NCBI RefSeq assembly: GCF_040545425.1
Contig: NZ_JBEPLW010000007.1
Origin: Bhargavaea ullalensis
GTDB taxonomy: Bacteria; Bacillota; Bacilli; Bacillales_A; Planococcaceae
DNA length: 64,000 nucleotides
Reading direction: 5' to 3' (one strand)
The position numbers were made by a program, and so were the translations under genes. The notes under the pieces are model-generated. The model made no database searches. It was not told the DNA's origin and saw nothing but the letters and a program-made list of their open reading frames with translations. This document shows positions 1-8,300 of the stretch, piece by piece. Positions within the stretch are counted from its first letter, which is position 1. Each line of letters opens with the position of its first letter.

Positions 1-11
1 TTTTTTCGAGG

Positions 12-656
12 TTACATGAACCGTTCCCGATGACGGTCGTCGATATGGTCGCGTGCGGGGCTTCGGTCCACTTCATCCACGGCCGGATCGCCAAACGGTG
101 CAGGGCCGAGGTTAGGGTCTGCCGCTCCCGTGCGAACGCCGGAAAACGGTTCCTCCTCTCCGCCCATTTCAGGCGGCAGCCTGCCTTCTGATACGGCATT
201 GTCGGCCCCGCGATTCAACTCTTCATTTTTCAGTTCCCGGTAATCCGCACCGATACTGACAGAGCCGTCGTCCGGCCGGCGATCAACGCCCCTGGAGTTG
301 ACCGACCCGTCATCGATGCCGATCACCTCGTCGTCCAAATGTTCGGCGTCTCTTTCATGAAGGCGGACTTTCCGGTTCCCGCGGGCAACGGCATCAGGTT
401 CTGCCGCAACAGCGCTTTCTCGCCCGGCAGTTCCTTCCACATAGTCTCCTTCATCCTCCAGCCGTCCTTCTGCTTCCGCTTCAAGGCGGTCTTCCTCGTT
501 AAAGAATCCCCGCTGGCCGACGCTCTCTTCAAGCACCGCTTCAGACGGAATGACCGAGTCATTGATCTCCCGTTCAAACTCCGGATGACGATCGGCGAAC
601 GACTGTCCTTCCAACGAATCGGCTGTTTCTTCGGGGCTGTGATTTTCACGCTTCAT
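12..656 (-). CDS. Hydrophilic acidic protein, probable stress protein
   Basis: A 214-residue protein starting at ATG 656, with an AGGAGGG ribosome site about 7 bases upstream. It has no signal peptide, membrane segment or cysteine, and is dominated by Glu, Asp, Arg, Gly and Pro, so it is likely largely disordered. I recognise no family. The upstream region carries a sigma-B-like promoter (691-716), which would fit a general stress protein, but that role is inference. Another frame is also open across most of the gene (323-649, minus), but it has no comparable ribosome site. The stop lies only 11 bases inside the window edge, so its downstream neighbour is unseen. Confidence 0.72.
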   Translation of the reverse strand: MKRENHSPEETADSLEGQSFADRHPEFEREINDSVIPSEAVLEESVGQRGFFNEEDRLEAEAEGRLEDEGDYVEGTAGRESAVAAEPDAVARGNRKVRLHERDAEHLDDEVIGIDDGSVNSRGVDRRPDDGSVSIGADYRELKNEELNRGADNAVSEGRLPPEMGGEEEPFSGVRTGAADPNLGPAPFGDPAVDEVDRSPARDHIDDRHRERFM

Positions 657-690
657 CGCAATTCCCTCCTGTTGGGGTAGTATGCATTAA

Positions 691-716
691 GTACCCTGTA
701 GGGACGGCCGTTAAAA
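691..716 (-). promoter_or_regulatory. Candidate sigma-B promoter
   Basis: Read on the minus strand, TTTTAA is followed by 14 bases and then GGGTAC. This matches the Bacillus sigma-B consensus (GTTTAA, 12-14 bases, GGGTAT) at 10 of 12 positions. It ends about 35 bases upstream of the start codon at 656. Confidence 0.55.
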
Positions 717-746
717 CCAAGACGGATTTTCCGGGACTGAAAGCAT

Positions 747-780
747 AAAAAAAACCCGCCCCATTGTTTAATGGAACGGG
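747..780 (-). terminator. Rho-independent terminator of the SEC-C gene
   Basis: On the minus strand an 11-base stem beginning CCCGTTCCATT closes a 4-base loop and is followed by eight T. It lies just after the stop of the SEC-C gene. Confidence 0.85.
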
Positions 781-786
781 CTGCGG

Positions 787-1857
787 TCAAAAGACCTTTT
801 CTTCTTCTTTGTGGAACTTCAGCATGTCATCGGCATACTTTTGCACGGTGGAAGGAGAGACATCAAACTCTTCGGCGATTTTCGTCCGGGCGACTTCAAA
901 TTCCCCGAGCAGCCCGGTCATCTGGCCAAAGCGGATGGCGCCCGCCGCAACGCCTTCAAGTTTTCGCGCTTTCGGATTCACTTCATCCAGGAAACGTTCC
1001 GTCTTTTGCTCCAGCTCTGCCGATTTGATCTGGTTTTCATCCAGGTAACGACCGACAAGGCCGAGGATCGTTTCGTCCGTGTCTGCTGCACCGTTTTCCT
1101 TCGGTTCCTCTTTCGGAGCCTTCTCTTCCGGCGAGTCACCGCCCTCATCATGACCGGCAACGATCCGGTCGCCGGCTTCTGACTCGCCGTGGCCGATCAT
1201 TTCATACAGGTCGAGCATGTACCGCTGGAGGAACCTGCGGCTGTCCAGATGCTTCTTTAATGAGCGGAGACGGGCAGCCTGTTCGGAGATGCCTTCCAGT
1301 CCGGGGTCAACGAATGCCAGGCTGTTCATGAGCAGAACGGCCTCTTTTTCGCCCGCGAGCAGGAAGTGGCCGAACACGGATTCACCTTTCACGATCTCCA
1401 TGTCTTCTGGGACGTTCCAGCGGTAAGTGCCGCCTTGGAGCACGTCGCGGAGGACGGCCACTCCGTCACTGACCGAGTCCACCACCGCGAACAGCGTGAG
1501 CGGCTGCTCCCAGTTTGAAAGGATCCGTCGGACTGTCGGCCGTTCCGCCTTCGTCTTGGCAGAACGGATGTGTTCCTGCCAGGCAACCGGCTCTTTGATC
1601 AAATAAAGATACTCGATGGCCTGGCTATGTATCGTTTCCCGGTCATAGTAAGGCGCCAGCCGACGCTCCCATTCCGTAAACAGATCTGCGTTTGTCCGGA
1701 TGTCAGCCGGTTTCGGATGGGTCGTAAAGAACCTGCTGATGACCTGTTCCAACTCCTGGCCGATCAATTGATTGACCGTGGCCTGATCGACCGCGCCATG
1801 GCACTTCTTGTACTTTTTACCGCTGCCGCAAGGGCACGGCTGATTGCGTCCCACCAT
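787..1857 (-). CDS. SEC-C motif protein, N-terminal zinc finger
   Basis: A 356-residue cytosolic protein. Residues 6-20 are a SEC-C zinc motif (CPCGSGKKYKKCH), the CxC-HC metal site also found at the end of SecA. Here it is at the N-terminus. The central part matches no family I can name, residues about 230-265 are charged and low in complexity, and the last 35 residues (FEVARTKIAEEFDVSPSTVQ) resemble a helix-turn-helix. Start ATG 1857 has a GAGGTGAG ribosome site. The gene stands alone, with a terminator behind it. The SEC-C call is firm. A role in protein quality control or nucleic-acid binding is only suggested by the motifs. Confidence 0.85.
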   Translation of the reverse strand: MVGRNQPCPCGSGKKYKKCHGAVDQATVNQLIGQELEQVISRFFTTHPKPADIRTNADLFTEWERRLAPYYDRETIHSQAIEYLYLIKEPVAWQEHIRSAKTKAERPTVRRILSNWEQPLTLFAVVDSVSDGVAVLRDVLQGGTYRWNVPEDMEIVKGESVFGHFLLAGEKEAVLLMNSLAFVDPGLEGISEQAARLRSLKKHLDSRRFLQRYMLDLYEMIGHGESEAGDRIVAGHDEGGDSPEEKAPKEEPKENGAADTDETILGLVGRYLDENQIKSAELEQKTERFLDEVNPKARKLEGVAAGAIRFGQMTGLLGEFEVARTKIAEEFDVSPSTVQKYADDMLKFHKEEEKVF

Positions 1858-2123
1858 GTTCTCACCTCATTCAACACGATTGTATCATATATCAGAGAAT
1901 CGGGATGTCTTCCATTCAAGCTCCGTGAAACCTTATTGTACCATATTTCTAAGGACCTGTTCATAGGCACAATTACCCAGCGCCTTCTACCCTCTTATTT
2001 CCTGGCCTTTCCGTTCTTCCCCTCTACTGTATCGCCGGCCGGCCGCCGTGTCCATGAGTCGCGGGGGCTATTATTTGTCTTCACGGATCAAGAGCCTTTC
2101 CGCCTATCCTTGGTCTCCAGGCA

Positions 2124-2222
2124 AACTTGCGCCACTCGGAGCCGAACTCGCGCCACTCGGACTTAAACTTGCGCCACTCGAGCTCAAACTTGCGCCACTC
2201 AGCGCCAAACTCGCGCCACTCG
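2124..2222. repeat. Array of five 21-bp units, array 1
   Basis: The 15-base core AACTYGCGCCACTCG starts at 2124, 2145, 2166, 2187 and 2208. The period is exactly 21 bp, with variable 6-base spacers (GAGCCG, GACTTA, AGCTCA, AGCGCC). Because 21 is a multiple of three, several reading frames stay open and would encode seven-residue repeats. No ribosome site suggests a real gene. It lies downstream of the protease terminator, so it is outside that transcript. Confidence 0.93.
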
Positions 2223-2243
2223 CCCTTTCCCCCTCTCCTGACT

Positions 2244-2280
2244 CAAAAAGAAGGAAGCGCCCGGTAATGAGCGCTTCCTT
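2244..2280 (-). terminator. Terminator of the subtilisin-like protease gene
   Basis: A perfect 10-bp stem (AAGGAAGCGC with its complement) has a 10-base loop and a T-rich tail on the minus strand, 15 bases after the protease stop. Confidence 0.85.
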
Positions 2281-2294
2281 TCTTGATTCCCTTT

Positions 2295-5200
2295 TTAGAA
2301 GAACTGGACTCCCTTGCCGGGTGCACCAGGCAGTCCCGGTTTGCCCGGCTGGACCGGGTTCAGAACCGGTTTGCCCGGGTTTGCCGGCTTCCCTGGAGGG
2401 TTGCCCGGCGTCACTGGATTACCGGGGTTGGCCGGTTTTCCAGGAGGCGTCAATGGAGGCGTTCCCGGGTTTGGATTGCCCGGTTTTCCAGGCTTGTCCG
2501 GTTTCTCGCCTTTTGGCAGTTTGCGTTCAATGGTGACGGTCTGGACGGTTTCGTGGCCGCCGAGGTCCACCACCTTGAACGTGTAGTCGAACTTGCCTTC
2601 AACAAGCGGAACGGTCAGGTCGATCGTCTCGTTGAAGCTCTTTTTGCCGTACGGTTCGCTCAGGTCATTGGCGAACACTTCGCTGTCATTCACATAGATG
2701 CGGATGTCGTCGAAGTTGTCTTTCACCTTGAGCGACACGCCGATTTCCGGTTCTTCCGTCTTCTTCGGAAGCTTGGTCAGGATGTCGAGCTCAGCCGGCG
2801 TGGAGTCGACGAAGAAGCGGCGCATGATCGACATTTCGTTTCCATGCTCGTCTTTCGCAGCGACTTTCACGGACTGGAACCCGTCTTTGAGCGTCAGCGT
2901 GTGGGAGAAGTTGCGGCCGTCGAATTCGGAGGCATTCTCGCCGTTCACCGTTACGGAAACGACTTCGGATTCATCGGTGACATAGCCGCTTACGGTCACT
3001 TTGCCGTCGTCATAGACCGAGAAGTTCGTCGGATCATTGATGTAGATGACCGGCGGGTTCGTTTCCGCAGGCTCGTCCTTCAACTCGTAGTCGCGGTGGT
3101 TCTTCGCAAAGTCCCAGACGCGTGCAACGAGTTCATCGTCTTCTCCGACTTCCTGGCCGACCGTGAATTCTCTTTCATCAGGAGAAAGCATTTCGACCTC
3201 CTCTGTTGCCGGGTCGTCCGTCAGCGATTTGCCGTTCAGGAGGACTTCCCATGCCTCGACGCCCGTTCCTTCGTCACGGAAGTCAGAAGCGGTGATCTTG
3301 CCGGTTTTGCTGTCGAAGTCAAAGTCGGCTTCCGGTGCAACCGTGTCGATTTTGACCGGGAACTTGATCGACTGCCATTCGGCGCCGTCAAAGTCGATGA
3401 CAGCCTTCAGTTCGATGAAGTACTGGCCGTCTTCGGCAACCTGGCCGTTGACCTTGCCGTCCCATGCATAGTTCATGCTGTACGTGTACGGCGGGTTCGT
3501 TTCAGAATTGATATAATGCTTGCGAAGATCCGCAGCCGAGCGGATCGTGCGGACTTTTTTGCCGTCCGCGTCCAGCACGTTCACTTCCATCTGCTTGGCG
3601 TTCCGGAAGAGGGAGAACACCGGCACCGCCTCATCGCGGAGTCCGTCTCCGTCCGGGGAGATTCCGAAGCGTTCCGGATTGAAGTCTCCGCCGCCGTCGA
3701 GGAAGTAGCCCTGCTCATCGGCAAGCGCCGTGTAGCCCCAGTACGTGCGCGCGTCCCATGCAAAGTAGTCAAAGATCGGTGCATCGTCCCAGCTGCCGTC
3801 GAATCCGAAGAACGGAACGGAAAGCGGAACGTTGCCAGTGATGTCTTCATCCGGATCTTCAAGGAAGACGAAGCCGTCCACGAAGAGTCCGTTTGTGAAG
3901 AACGACTTCAGGTACTCAATGTCCGAGAGGTCAATCGAGACATTGATCGTTGCTTTGCCATTTGCCGGAACCGTCACGGATTCCGGTCCGTCGAATGCCA
4001 CTTCGTCTGTCAGCACCATCGATCCGATGACATTGGACGCCGTAACGAGGTCATCGTCGAGCTGTGCGAGGTTGTCCGCCTGCACCGCGTACGAGACATT
4101 GTACGTCTTTTCTTCATCCGAGAAGTTCTCGGCGGTCAGCTCGAGGCTGATCCGGCTGTTCGTGATTTCTTTGAGTGCGACTTTCGCTTCGCCCGTCGCC
4201 TTGTCGGTCACCACGACTTCCGTGTTGAGCGCGTTGGCGAGCTGCATGAGCCCGGCACCCTGCCGGCGAGGGGAAACATAGTCGCCTGATTCCTCATCGA
4301 AGACGACCGGCTTGGCCGTGTTCATGAGAAGTTTTTTCGTCATCTCGGAGCGTTCGCGCCCGGTCAAACCGAACTCTTCGTCGATGCGCTCAAAGAGCAA
4401 CGCCGCTCCGCCCGCAACGTGAGGCGCCGCCATCGACGTACCGCTCATGATGCCGTACTGGTTGTCTTCCAGCGTCGAGAAGATGTTGCCGCCCGGAGCC
4501 GTGATTTCCGGCTTGAAGTCCAGGTTCGGCGTCGGACCCCATGAAGTGAAGTCGCTCATCTGGCCGGCCATAGCGTTCGGCGTGTCGACGTACTGGCCGT
4601 CGAACGTCACAGTCACGGTCTTGCCTGCCTTGAGTGCATTGGCCATTTCAACGCCTTCGTTTTGCAGGATGGACATGTACGGGATTTTGATTGCCGGATC
4701 GGACGCCATGTTGATCGTCCCTGCCGTGTTGTTGTAGATGATGACGCCTGCCGCACCCGCCGCCTGTGCATTCAGGCCCTTTTCCGTGAAGGCGATGTCG
4801 CCGCGGGAAATGAGCGCGTATTTGCCGGTGAAGTCTTTTCCTTCGAAGTCTTTCGGATTGCCGAAGCCGGCATCCATCACTTCAATGCCCTTGTGGCCCT
4901 TCTTCACCGGATCGGCGTCATTTGCAAGCAGATAGCCGCTGCGCTTTTCTTTGCCATCAATCGTGTAGCCGAAGCTCATCGTGCGGATGGAATCGTTTTC
5001 AAACGAAGCCACGCCGAGGGAGTCATACGAGACGCTCGGTGCGCCGGTGAGCCCGTAGTCCTGGTTTTCCGCGTAGTTGTAATAGTATCCGTCGCCGTAG
5101 AGCGCGGAGTTGCCCGCCGAAATGGCGACGAGGAGACCGTTTTCAACGGCCCGCTTCACTGCCTGCTGCTCAGGGCTTTCCTCGTCCACGTAGCCGGCCG

Positions 5201-6185
5201 TCGAGCCGAGCGAAAGGTTCAGGACGTCCGCCCCGAGCTTGATCGCATCGTCCATCGCCTTGACGTAGATGTCCCCGTATGTGGATGGGTAGAGCGGGTC
5301 GTTCCCGAACACTTTCAGGGCAAGCAGCTGCGTTTCCGGAGCCACGCCCTGGATGCCGCCGTTTTCTTCGTTGCCGTTCGCACCGACCGTTCCGGCTACG
5401 TGCATGCCGTGCATCGAAGCATCCGGCGCGATGTCGCGGATGATGTCGTTTTCATCCATGTAGTTGTAGCCGAACGGAACTTTTTCCGTGTAATACTTTC
5501 CGCCTTGCAGATTGCCCGCCGACAGTTCACGGTCGACGTCCGCCTTCGACAGCGCTGCGGTCGAAGGGTCTGTAAGGACCATGTCCTTGTGTGCCGGGTC
5601 AATGCCGGTGTCGATGATTCCGACCACCATGCCTTCACCCTTGAAGCCGTATTCCTCCCAGAACTGTCGTGCCTGGATGAGGTCCTTGGACGAGACCATT
5701 TCCGGCTTTTCGACCGGACGCTCGTATTCAGTCGCTTCGTGGACCGCCTTGACGCCCGGAAGCGCAGCGATGACTTTCGCTTCCTTCGCCTTGACGCTTG
5801 CCGAGAACCCGTTGAATACGGTCGTGAATTCCTTCTTCACCTTCATGCTCGGCGCTTTGAGCTTCGCCGTGTTCATGACATTCTTCTGGGCATTCTTGAT
5901 CTGCTTCTGCGCCTGTGCCTGCTGGGCTTTCGGCAGATCCTTGTAAAGGATTCCCTTGTCCGTCGCCTGCTCAATCGCCGGCTTTTCATTCAGCTCGACG
6001 ATGATCCGCACTTCTTCTTCCGGTTTTTCCGGTTTCGCCAGCTTGTCCGGCAGCTTTGTGGCCGGTTTCTCAAGCGTCAGTTTCGGCGATGCTGCCGGGA
6101 CTTTCCCCGACTGAGGCGCCGCTGCAAATGCCGCCGTACTGAGCGAAAGCACGAAGACCAGTGCCAAAAGCAGGACTCGTTTCAT
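2295..6185 (-). CDS. Secreted subtilisin-like serine protease with PA domain and Pro/Gly tail
   Basis: A 1296-residue S8 peptidase counted from ATG 6185, which has AAGGAG 8 bases upstream; an in-frame GTG at 6194 sits directly on the ribosome site and is less likely. A signal peptide ends near residue 21 (AFA). An inhibitor-I9-like propeptide (about 60-155) precedes the catalytic domain. The triad is Asp192 (IIDTGID), His259 (MHGMHVAG) and Ser584 (SGTSMAAPHVAG), with oxyanion Asn359; a PA domain is inserted at about 395-530. Later Ig-like domains are followed by a tail of roughly 60 residues rich in Gly-Lys-Pro and Asn-Pro-Gly. There is no SLH or LPXTG anchor, so it is released or held by its tail. 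It resembles Vpr-type proteases. Confidence 0.93.
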   Translation of the reverse strand: MKRVLLLALVFVLSLSTAAFAAAPQSGKVPAASPKLTLEKPATKLPDKLAKPEKPEEEVRIIVELNEKPAIEQATDKGILYKDLPKAQQAQAQKQIKNAQKNVMNTAKLKAPSMKVKKEFTTVFNGFSASVKAKEAKVIAALPGVKAVHEATEYERPVEKPEMVSSKDLIQARQFWEEYGFKGEGMVVGIIDTGIDPAHKDMVLTDPSTAALSKADVDRELSAGNLQGGKYYTEKVPFGYNYMDENDIIRDIAPDASMHGMHVAGTVGANGNEENGGIQGVAPETQLLALKVFGNDPLYPSTYGDIYVKAMDDAIKLGADVLNLSLGSTAGYVDEESPEQQAVKRAVENGLLVAISAGNSALYGDGYYYNYAENQDYGLTGAPSVSYDSLGVASFENDSIRTMSFGYTIDGKEKRSGYLLANDADPVKKGHKGIEVMDAGFGNPKDFEGKDFTGKYALISRGDIAFTEKGLNAQAAGAAGVIIYNNTAGTINMASDPAIKIPYMSILQNEGVEMANALKAGKTVTVTFDGQYVDTPNAMAGQMSDFTSWGPTPNLDFKPEITAPGGNIFSTLEDNQYGIMSGTSMAAPHVAGGAALLFERIDEEFGLTGRERSEMTKKLLMNTAKPVVFDEESGDYVSPRRQGAGLMQLANALNTEVVVTDKATGEAKVALKEITNSRISLELTAENFSDEEKTYNVSYAVQADNLAQLDDDLVTASNVIGSMVLTDEVAFDGPESVTVPANGKATINVSIDLSDIEYLKSFFTNGLFVDGFVFLEDPDEDITGNVPLSVPFFGFDGSWDDAPIFDYFAWDARTYWGYTALADEQGYFLDGGGDFNPERFGISPDGDGLRDEAVPVFSLFRNAKQMEVNVLDADGKKVRTIRSAADLRKHYINSETNPPYTYSMNYAWDGKVNGQVAEDGQYFIELKAVIDFDGAEWQSIKFPVKIDTVAPEADFDFDSKTGKITASDFRDEGTGVEAWEVLLNGKSLTDDPATEEVEMLSPDEREFTVGQEVGEDDELVARVWDFAKNHRDYELKDEPAETNPPVIYINDPTNFSVYDDGKVTVSGYVTDESEVVSVTVNGENASEFDGRNFSHTLTLKDGFQSVKVAAKDEHGNEMSIMRRFFVDSTPAELDILTKLPKKTEEPEIGVSLKVKDNFDDIRIYVNDSEVFANDLSEPYGKKSFNETIDLTVPLVEGKFDYTFKVVDLGGHETVQTVTIERKLPKGEKPDKPGKPGNPNPGTPPLTPPGKPANPGNPVTPGNPPGKPANPGKPVLNPVQPGKPGLPGAPGKGVQFF

Positions 6186-6403
6186 CTTCCTCACTCCTTT
6201 TTCCCCCTTGCCGTTCAGATTTCACTCTTTTTAAATAGAGTGGCAATTATGAATTTATCATTATCTGCATATATTTGGTATGCGTCCTTTTAATCAACTT
6301 TTTCTCACCCAGCCGGTCTGATAGTCACAAAGCAACGAGCAAGACAGCGCCCAAAGTCCCAACCCAGCAGAAGAAGAACCCTTCCCGCAACAGTCCCCGT
6401 TGC

Positions 6404-6500
6404 CAACGAATCCACCCGGCCGGCCTATGCGCTCACTAAAGGCTCCTATGATTCCACTCGCGCCGTCTATGCGCTCACTCGCAGCTCCTATGATTCCACT
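6404..6500. repeat. Array of 21-bp units, array 2
   Basis: The core CTATGMKYTCACT (with CTATGATTCCACT as its alternate form) starts at 6425, 6446, 6467 and 6488, again exactly 21 bp apart. The two core variants alternate. A degenerate fifth unit matching 9 of 13 bases lies in phase at 6404. The array is just beyond the SulP terminator. Confidence 0.9.
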
Positions 6501-6532
6501 CACCTCCCTCCCTCCCTCCTGTTTTCCTCAAT

Positions 6533-6560
6533 GAAAAAACAGCCCGTTCCCGGACTGCTT
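6533..6560 (-). terminator. Terminator of the SulP gene
   Basis: On the minus strand CAGTCCG and CGGGCTG pair over a short loop and are followed by six T, immediately after the SulP stop. Confidence 0.75.
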
Positions 6561-6566
6561 CCTTGA

Positions 6567-8156
6567 TCACTTCACAATATTCCGTTCCCCGATTTTCTCA
6601 ATCAACCCGCTTTTCCTGAGCAGCGTCCGTTTCTCCAGCGGCAGGTTCTGCAGCAGGATCCGGATGCCGGTGCGGTCGGCTTTGTCGAGCATTTCCGACA
6701 TGGCGGCCACACCGCCCGCATCCAGCACGGTCAGGCCTCGCAGGCGGAGAATGAGCGCATCGGGCTTTTTATCCAGCAGCTTTTCCATTTCCCGCTCAAA
6801 CGTCTGGATGGTGCCGAAAAAGAGCGGACCGTCGACGTTCACTGCCGTGAACGTCAGACCCGGTTCGACATTGCCGTACAAGTAATCATCTTCATTCGCC
6901 GGCTTCGCCTTTAAGTTCAGCTTGCCGCTCATTTTCCGCAGGAACATGAGGACGGCGAGGAGGAAGCCGACTTCGACGCCGACGGTCAGATTGACGAACA
7001 CCGTCAGGAGGAAAGTGGCCCACAGGACAACCGAGTCCCCGGAACGCATTTCAGCAATCTGGACGAACGGCCGGATGCCGCTCATGTTCCAGGCGACGAA
7101 CATCAGGATCGGCGCCATGCTCGCGAGCGGGACGTGCGAGGCGAACGGGGCGAACAGCAGCAGCACGAGCAAAACAAAGACGCTCTGCACGACGCCGGAC
7201 ATCGGACTGATCGCGCCGGACCGGATGTTCGTCGCCGTCCGGGCAATTGCTCCCGTGGCGGGGATTCCGCCGAACAGCGGCACGGTCATGTTGGCGATTC
7301 CCTGGCCGAACAGTTCCCGGTTGGACTTTGTCTGGGAGCCGCCCGCCATGCCGTCCGCCACGACGGCGGACAGCAGCGACTCAATGGCGCCGAGTGCCGC
7401 GATGATCAAGGCCGGCTGCCAGAGCTCGACAATCTTCGGGAACGTGATGTGCGGAAAAGCGAATTCCGGCAGTTTCTGCGGAATGCCGCTGTACGCCGTC
7501 CCGATGGTCGCCACTTGTCCCGGGAAGAAGAAATACGCGATCAGTGTCGGGATGAGAAGGGCGACGAGGAAAGCGGGAACTTTCGGAGCGAAGCGGGTGA
7601 GTACGAGGATCACCGCAAGCCCGATCACGGCCGTGAGGATCGAGAATCCGTTCACCGTTCCGATGTTCCGGAAGATCTCCATCATGTCGAGATGGAAGAA
7701 TTCCTGCTGCTCGACGCCTTCCAATCCGAGAAAGTTCGCTATCTGTCCGGCGAAGATGATGACGGCGATTCCGGCGGTGAATCCGACCGTCACCGCCCTC
7801 GGGACAAAATGGATCAGGTCGCCGATTTTCAAAAACGACATGATGAGCAGAAAGACCCCCGCCATGAATCCGGCGATGAGCAGGTCTTCGTACCCGTACT
7901 GGAGGACAATGCCGAGAAGGATCGGGATGAACGCCCCCGTCGGACCCGCAATCTGAAAACGCGAGCCTCCGAGCAGCGCCACGAGCAGTCCTGCGATGAT
8001 TGTGGTATAAATCCCGTATTCCGGCTTCACGCCGGAGGCAATCGCAAAAGCCATCCCGAGCGGAATGGCCACAATACCGACAGTGATGCCGGCCACAATA
8101 TCATGCTTGAGCGTCTTTCGGCTCAGCAATTCAAAACGGTTGTCTCTGATGAACAT
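6567..8156 (-). CDS. SulP family inorganic anion transporter with STAS domain
   Basis: A 529-residue membrane protein. The N-terminal 400 residues hold about ten to twelve hydrophobic segments typical of SulP (SLC26) carriers, including the early stretch VGIVAIPLGMAFAIASG. The last 100 residues form a cytosolic STAS domain (around ALILRLRGLTVLDAGG). The family moves sulfate, bicarbonate or other anions by proton or sodium coupling; the substrate cannot be told here. Start ATG 8156 has GGAG upstream; an in-frame GTG at 8171 lacks a site. It is a single-gene unit with its own terminator. Confidence 0.92.
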   Translation of the reverse strand: MFIRDNRFELLSRKTLKHDIVAGITVGIVAIPLGMAFAIASGVKPEYGIYTTIIAGLLVALLGGSRFQIAGPTGAFIPILLGIVLQYGYEDLLIAGFMAGVFLLIMSFLKIGDLIHFVPRAVTVGFTAGIAVIIFAGQIANFLGLEGVEQQEFFHLDMMEIFRNIGTVNGFSILTAVIGLAVILVLTRFAPKVPAFLVALLIPTLIAYFFFPGQVATIGTAYSGIPQKLPEFAFPHITFPKIVELWQPALIIAALGAIESLLSAVVADGMAGGSQTKSNRELFGQGIANMTVPLFGGIPATGAIARTATNIRSGAISPMSGVVQSVFVLLVLLLFAPFASHVPLASMAPILMFVAWNMSGIRPFVQIAEMRSGDSVVLWATFLLTVFVNLTVGVEVGFLLAVLMFLRKMSGKLNLKAKPANEDDYLYGNVEPGLTFTAVNVDGPLFFGTIQTFEREMEKLLDKKPDALILRLRGLTVLDAGGVAAMSEMLDKADRTGIRILLQNLPLEKRTLLRKSGLIEKIGERNIVK

Positions 8157-8300
8157 TGCTTCACGCTCCACAAGTTATTTACAGAGCATTCACTCTCTCA
8201 TCCTATTCTATCGTAGATCAGGAAGTTTGTGCAAAAACTGATTATAACAACAAATGGCGATGTCAGCGGAAGGCAATGGAACTGTCCGGGAGCCTGTTGA

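Larger units (their letters stand above)
1858..2294. other. Intergenic region with 21-bp array and terminator
   Basis: 437 bases without a convincing gene. It holds the 21-bp array at 2124-2222 and the terminator at 2244-2280. The part from 1858 to about 2120 shows only A+T-rich stretches next to the SEC-C gene start, where its promoter must lie; I could not pick one hexamer pair. Confidence 0.7.
6195..6566. other. Intergenic region with 21-bp array and leader hairpin
   Basis: 372 bases without a convincing gene. It holds the protease leader, including a small hairpin (CACTCT 6223-6228 with AGAGTG 6237-6242), the 21-bp array (6404-6500) and the SulP terminator (6533-6560). I see nothing else in 6290-6400. 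Confidence 0.7.

Noticed and set aside
323..649. Alternative gene in the minus strand inside 12-656
   Set aside because: It lacks the ribosome site that the 214-residue frame has, and its product is Lys/Arg-rich without a family.
2048..2536. Small proteins with seven-residue repeats read through the 21-bp arrays
   Set aside because: Frames stay open because 21 is a multiple of three. There is no ribosome site, and each array can be read in several frames equally well.
2283..6293. Long open frames on the plus strand opposite the subtilisin gene
   Set aside because: They mirror the codons of a gene with clear catalytic motifs, have no ribosome sites, and encode Arg/Phe/Val-rich nonsense typical of antisense frames in G+C-rich genes.
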